A stretch of DNA of 7,452 bases. It comes from Thermosulfurimonas sp. (GTDB lineage Bacteria > Desulfobacterota > Thermodesulfobacteria > Thermodesulfobacteriales > Thermodesulfobacteriaceae). Location of the stretch: assembly GCA_015487645.1 (NCBI GenBank), contig WFPH01000191.1:1-7452 (forward strand). The letters run 5' to 3'. Below the pieces are notes generated by a model, which worked only from the letters and a program-made list of their open reading frames with translations, did not search any database and had not been told where the DNA came from. This document shows positions 7,015 to 7,452 of the stretch, piece by piece (position 1 is the stretch's first letter; each line of letters begins with the position of its first letter). Made by a program: the position numbers and the translations under genes.

Positions 7015-7452
7015 TTGAGCGTTTAATTCTTGTTGTTTTACTGCTGGTTCTTATAGTTCTGGCCCTTCTGCTCGTCTTTCTTTTCCGGGAACTTGGAAAA
7101 CTCTCGGAAAGGGTTCGAACCTGGGAAAAGAACTTCCAGGATCTCTATCATCGTTTATCTGCCTTGCCTCCGGTGGAAGAATATGTTAAAGGACTTGTTC
7201 AAGAAGTCTCGGCCATCAGTCGTCTTCTCAGCGGTCGGGCTTCTGGCAAAGGGGGGGAGCACATCTTGGGGGAGATTCTTTCGGTCCTGCCTCCCGAAAT
7301 TCTCCTCCGGGAGGTGGAAATGGGAGCCGGGAAAGTGGAGTTTGCCTTAAAGCTCCGCGATGGTCGCCTGGTCCCTTTTGACAGCAAGTTCGTGGAACCG
7401 CACACTCCGGAAAAAGATCTGTCCTCTCGCCTCCTCTCCCGGGCGAGAGAAC
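7011..7452 (+). CDS. RmuC-like membrane-anchored protein, 3'-partial
   Basis: RmuC-family proteins are nuclease-fold (PD-(D/E)XK-like) proteins linked genetically to limiting recombination at inverted repeats; their exact activity is not settled. The 147 visible residues start at TTG 7011, whose TTGA overlaps the valS stop, and run off the right edge. Residues 4-25 are a strongly hydrophobic stretch, predicted to be an N-terminal membrane anchor, followed by a charged helix at about 26-70. From about 79, KGGEHILGEILSVLPPE and then VEFALKLRDGRLVPFDSKF (109-127) match the start of the RmuC domain: K-x-G-x-x-GE-x-x-L and the [V]DFVI-x-L-x(n)-PIDSKF nuclease-like core with Asp-x-Lys. The spacer between membrane segment and domain is much shorter than the long coiled coil of E. 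coli RmuC. A G7 run (7251-7257) lies in the spacer but the frame through it fits the family. It is co-transcribed with valS by position. I give no gene symbol because the rest of the gene is not visible. Confidence 0.75.
   Translation, partial: MIERLILVVLLLVLIVLALLLVFLFRELGKLSERVRTWEKNFQDLYHRLSALPPVEEYVKGLVQEVSAISRLLSGRASGKGGEHILGEILSVLPPEILLREVEMGAGKVEFALKLRDGRLVPFDSKFVEPHTPEKDLSSRLLSRARE

Noticed and set aside
7093..7350. 85-codon plus-strand open frame downstream of valS
   Set aside because: It overlaps the RmuC-like frame starting at 7011 in a different phase and has no recognisable motif, whereas the 7011 frame gives a membrane segment and an RmuC-type core.
1..7452. CRISPR arrays, insertion sequences, tRNA or rRNA genes
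   Set aside because: No spaced direct repeats, transposase motifs, terminal inverted repeats or RNA-gene signatures were seen, and nearly all bases are covered by recognisable protein genes.

Overview
The window is a dense, almost fully coding piece of a bacterial chromosome with housekeeping genes and no mobile elements, RNA genes or CRISPR. Base composition is GC-rich, and the proteins are rich in Arg, Glu and Leu and poor in Asn and Gln, which suggests a thermophile. The gene set and sequence style would fit a thermophilic sulfur-metabolising lineage such as Thermodesulfobacteriota, but that placement is inference and needs a homology search.

Left block, plus strand (1-3885): a UvrA-family protein whose 5' end lies outside the window, then rsmD (16S rRNA guanine methyltransferase), coaD (phosphopantetheine adenylyltransferase) and a secreted DUF3108 protein. 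The first three join by ATGA stop/start overlaps. The fourth starts right after, or slightly inside, the end of coaD. This looks like one translationally coupled operon mixing DNA repair, ribosome modification, coenzyme A synthesis and an envelope protein.

Middle, minus strand (3794-4309): cobU, the kinase/guanylyltransferase of cobalamin nucleotide-loop assembly. It converges on the DUF3108 gene with a 92-base overlap and is divergent from valS, from which it is separated by only 65 bases.

Right block, plus strand (4375-7452): valS (valyl-tRNA synthetase, GTG start behind a strong Shine-Dalgarno), then by a TTGA overlap an RmuC-like membrane-anchored protein that starts at TTG and runs off the right edge.

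The most unusual element is the UvrA-family protein. It keeps the UvrB-binding region but has lost the insertion (DNA-contact) domain. Its second ABC module has lost the Walker B glutamate, the H-loop histidine and the usual Q-loop, while the first module has a changed signature (LSTGE). By the usual head-to-tail arrangement these defects fall in the same composite ATP site, so the protein looks like an asymmetric UvrA with one consensus and one degenerate site. Smaller oddities are a TPPY in place of DPPY in RsmD and an RmuC-like protein with almost no N-terminal coiled coil.
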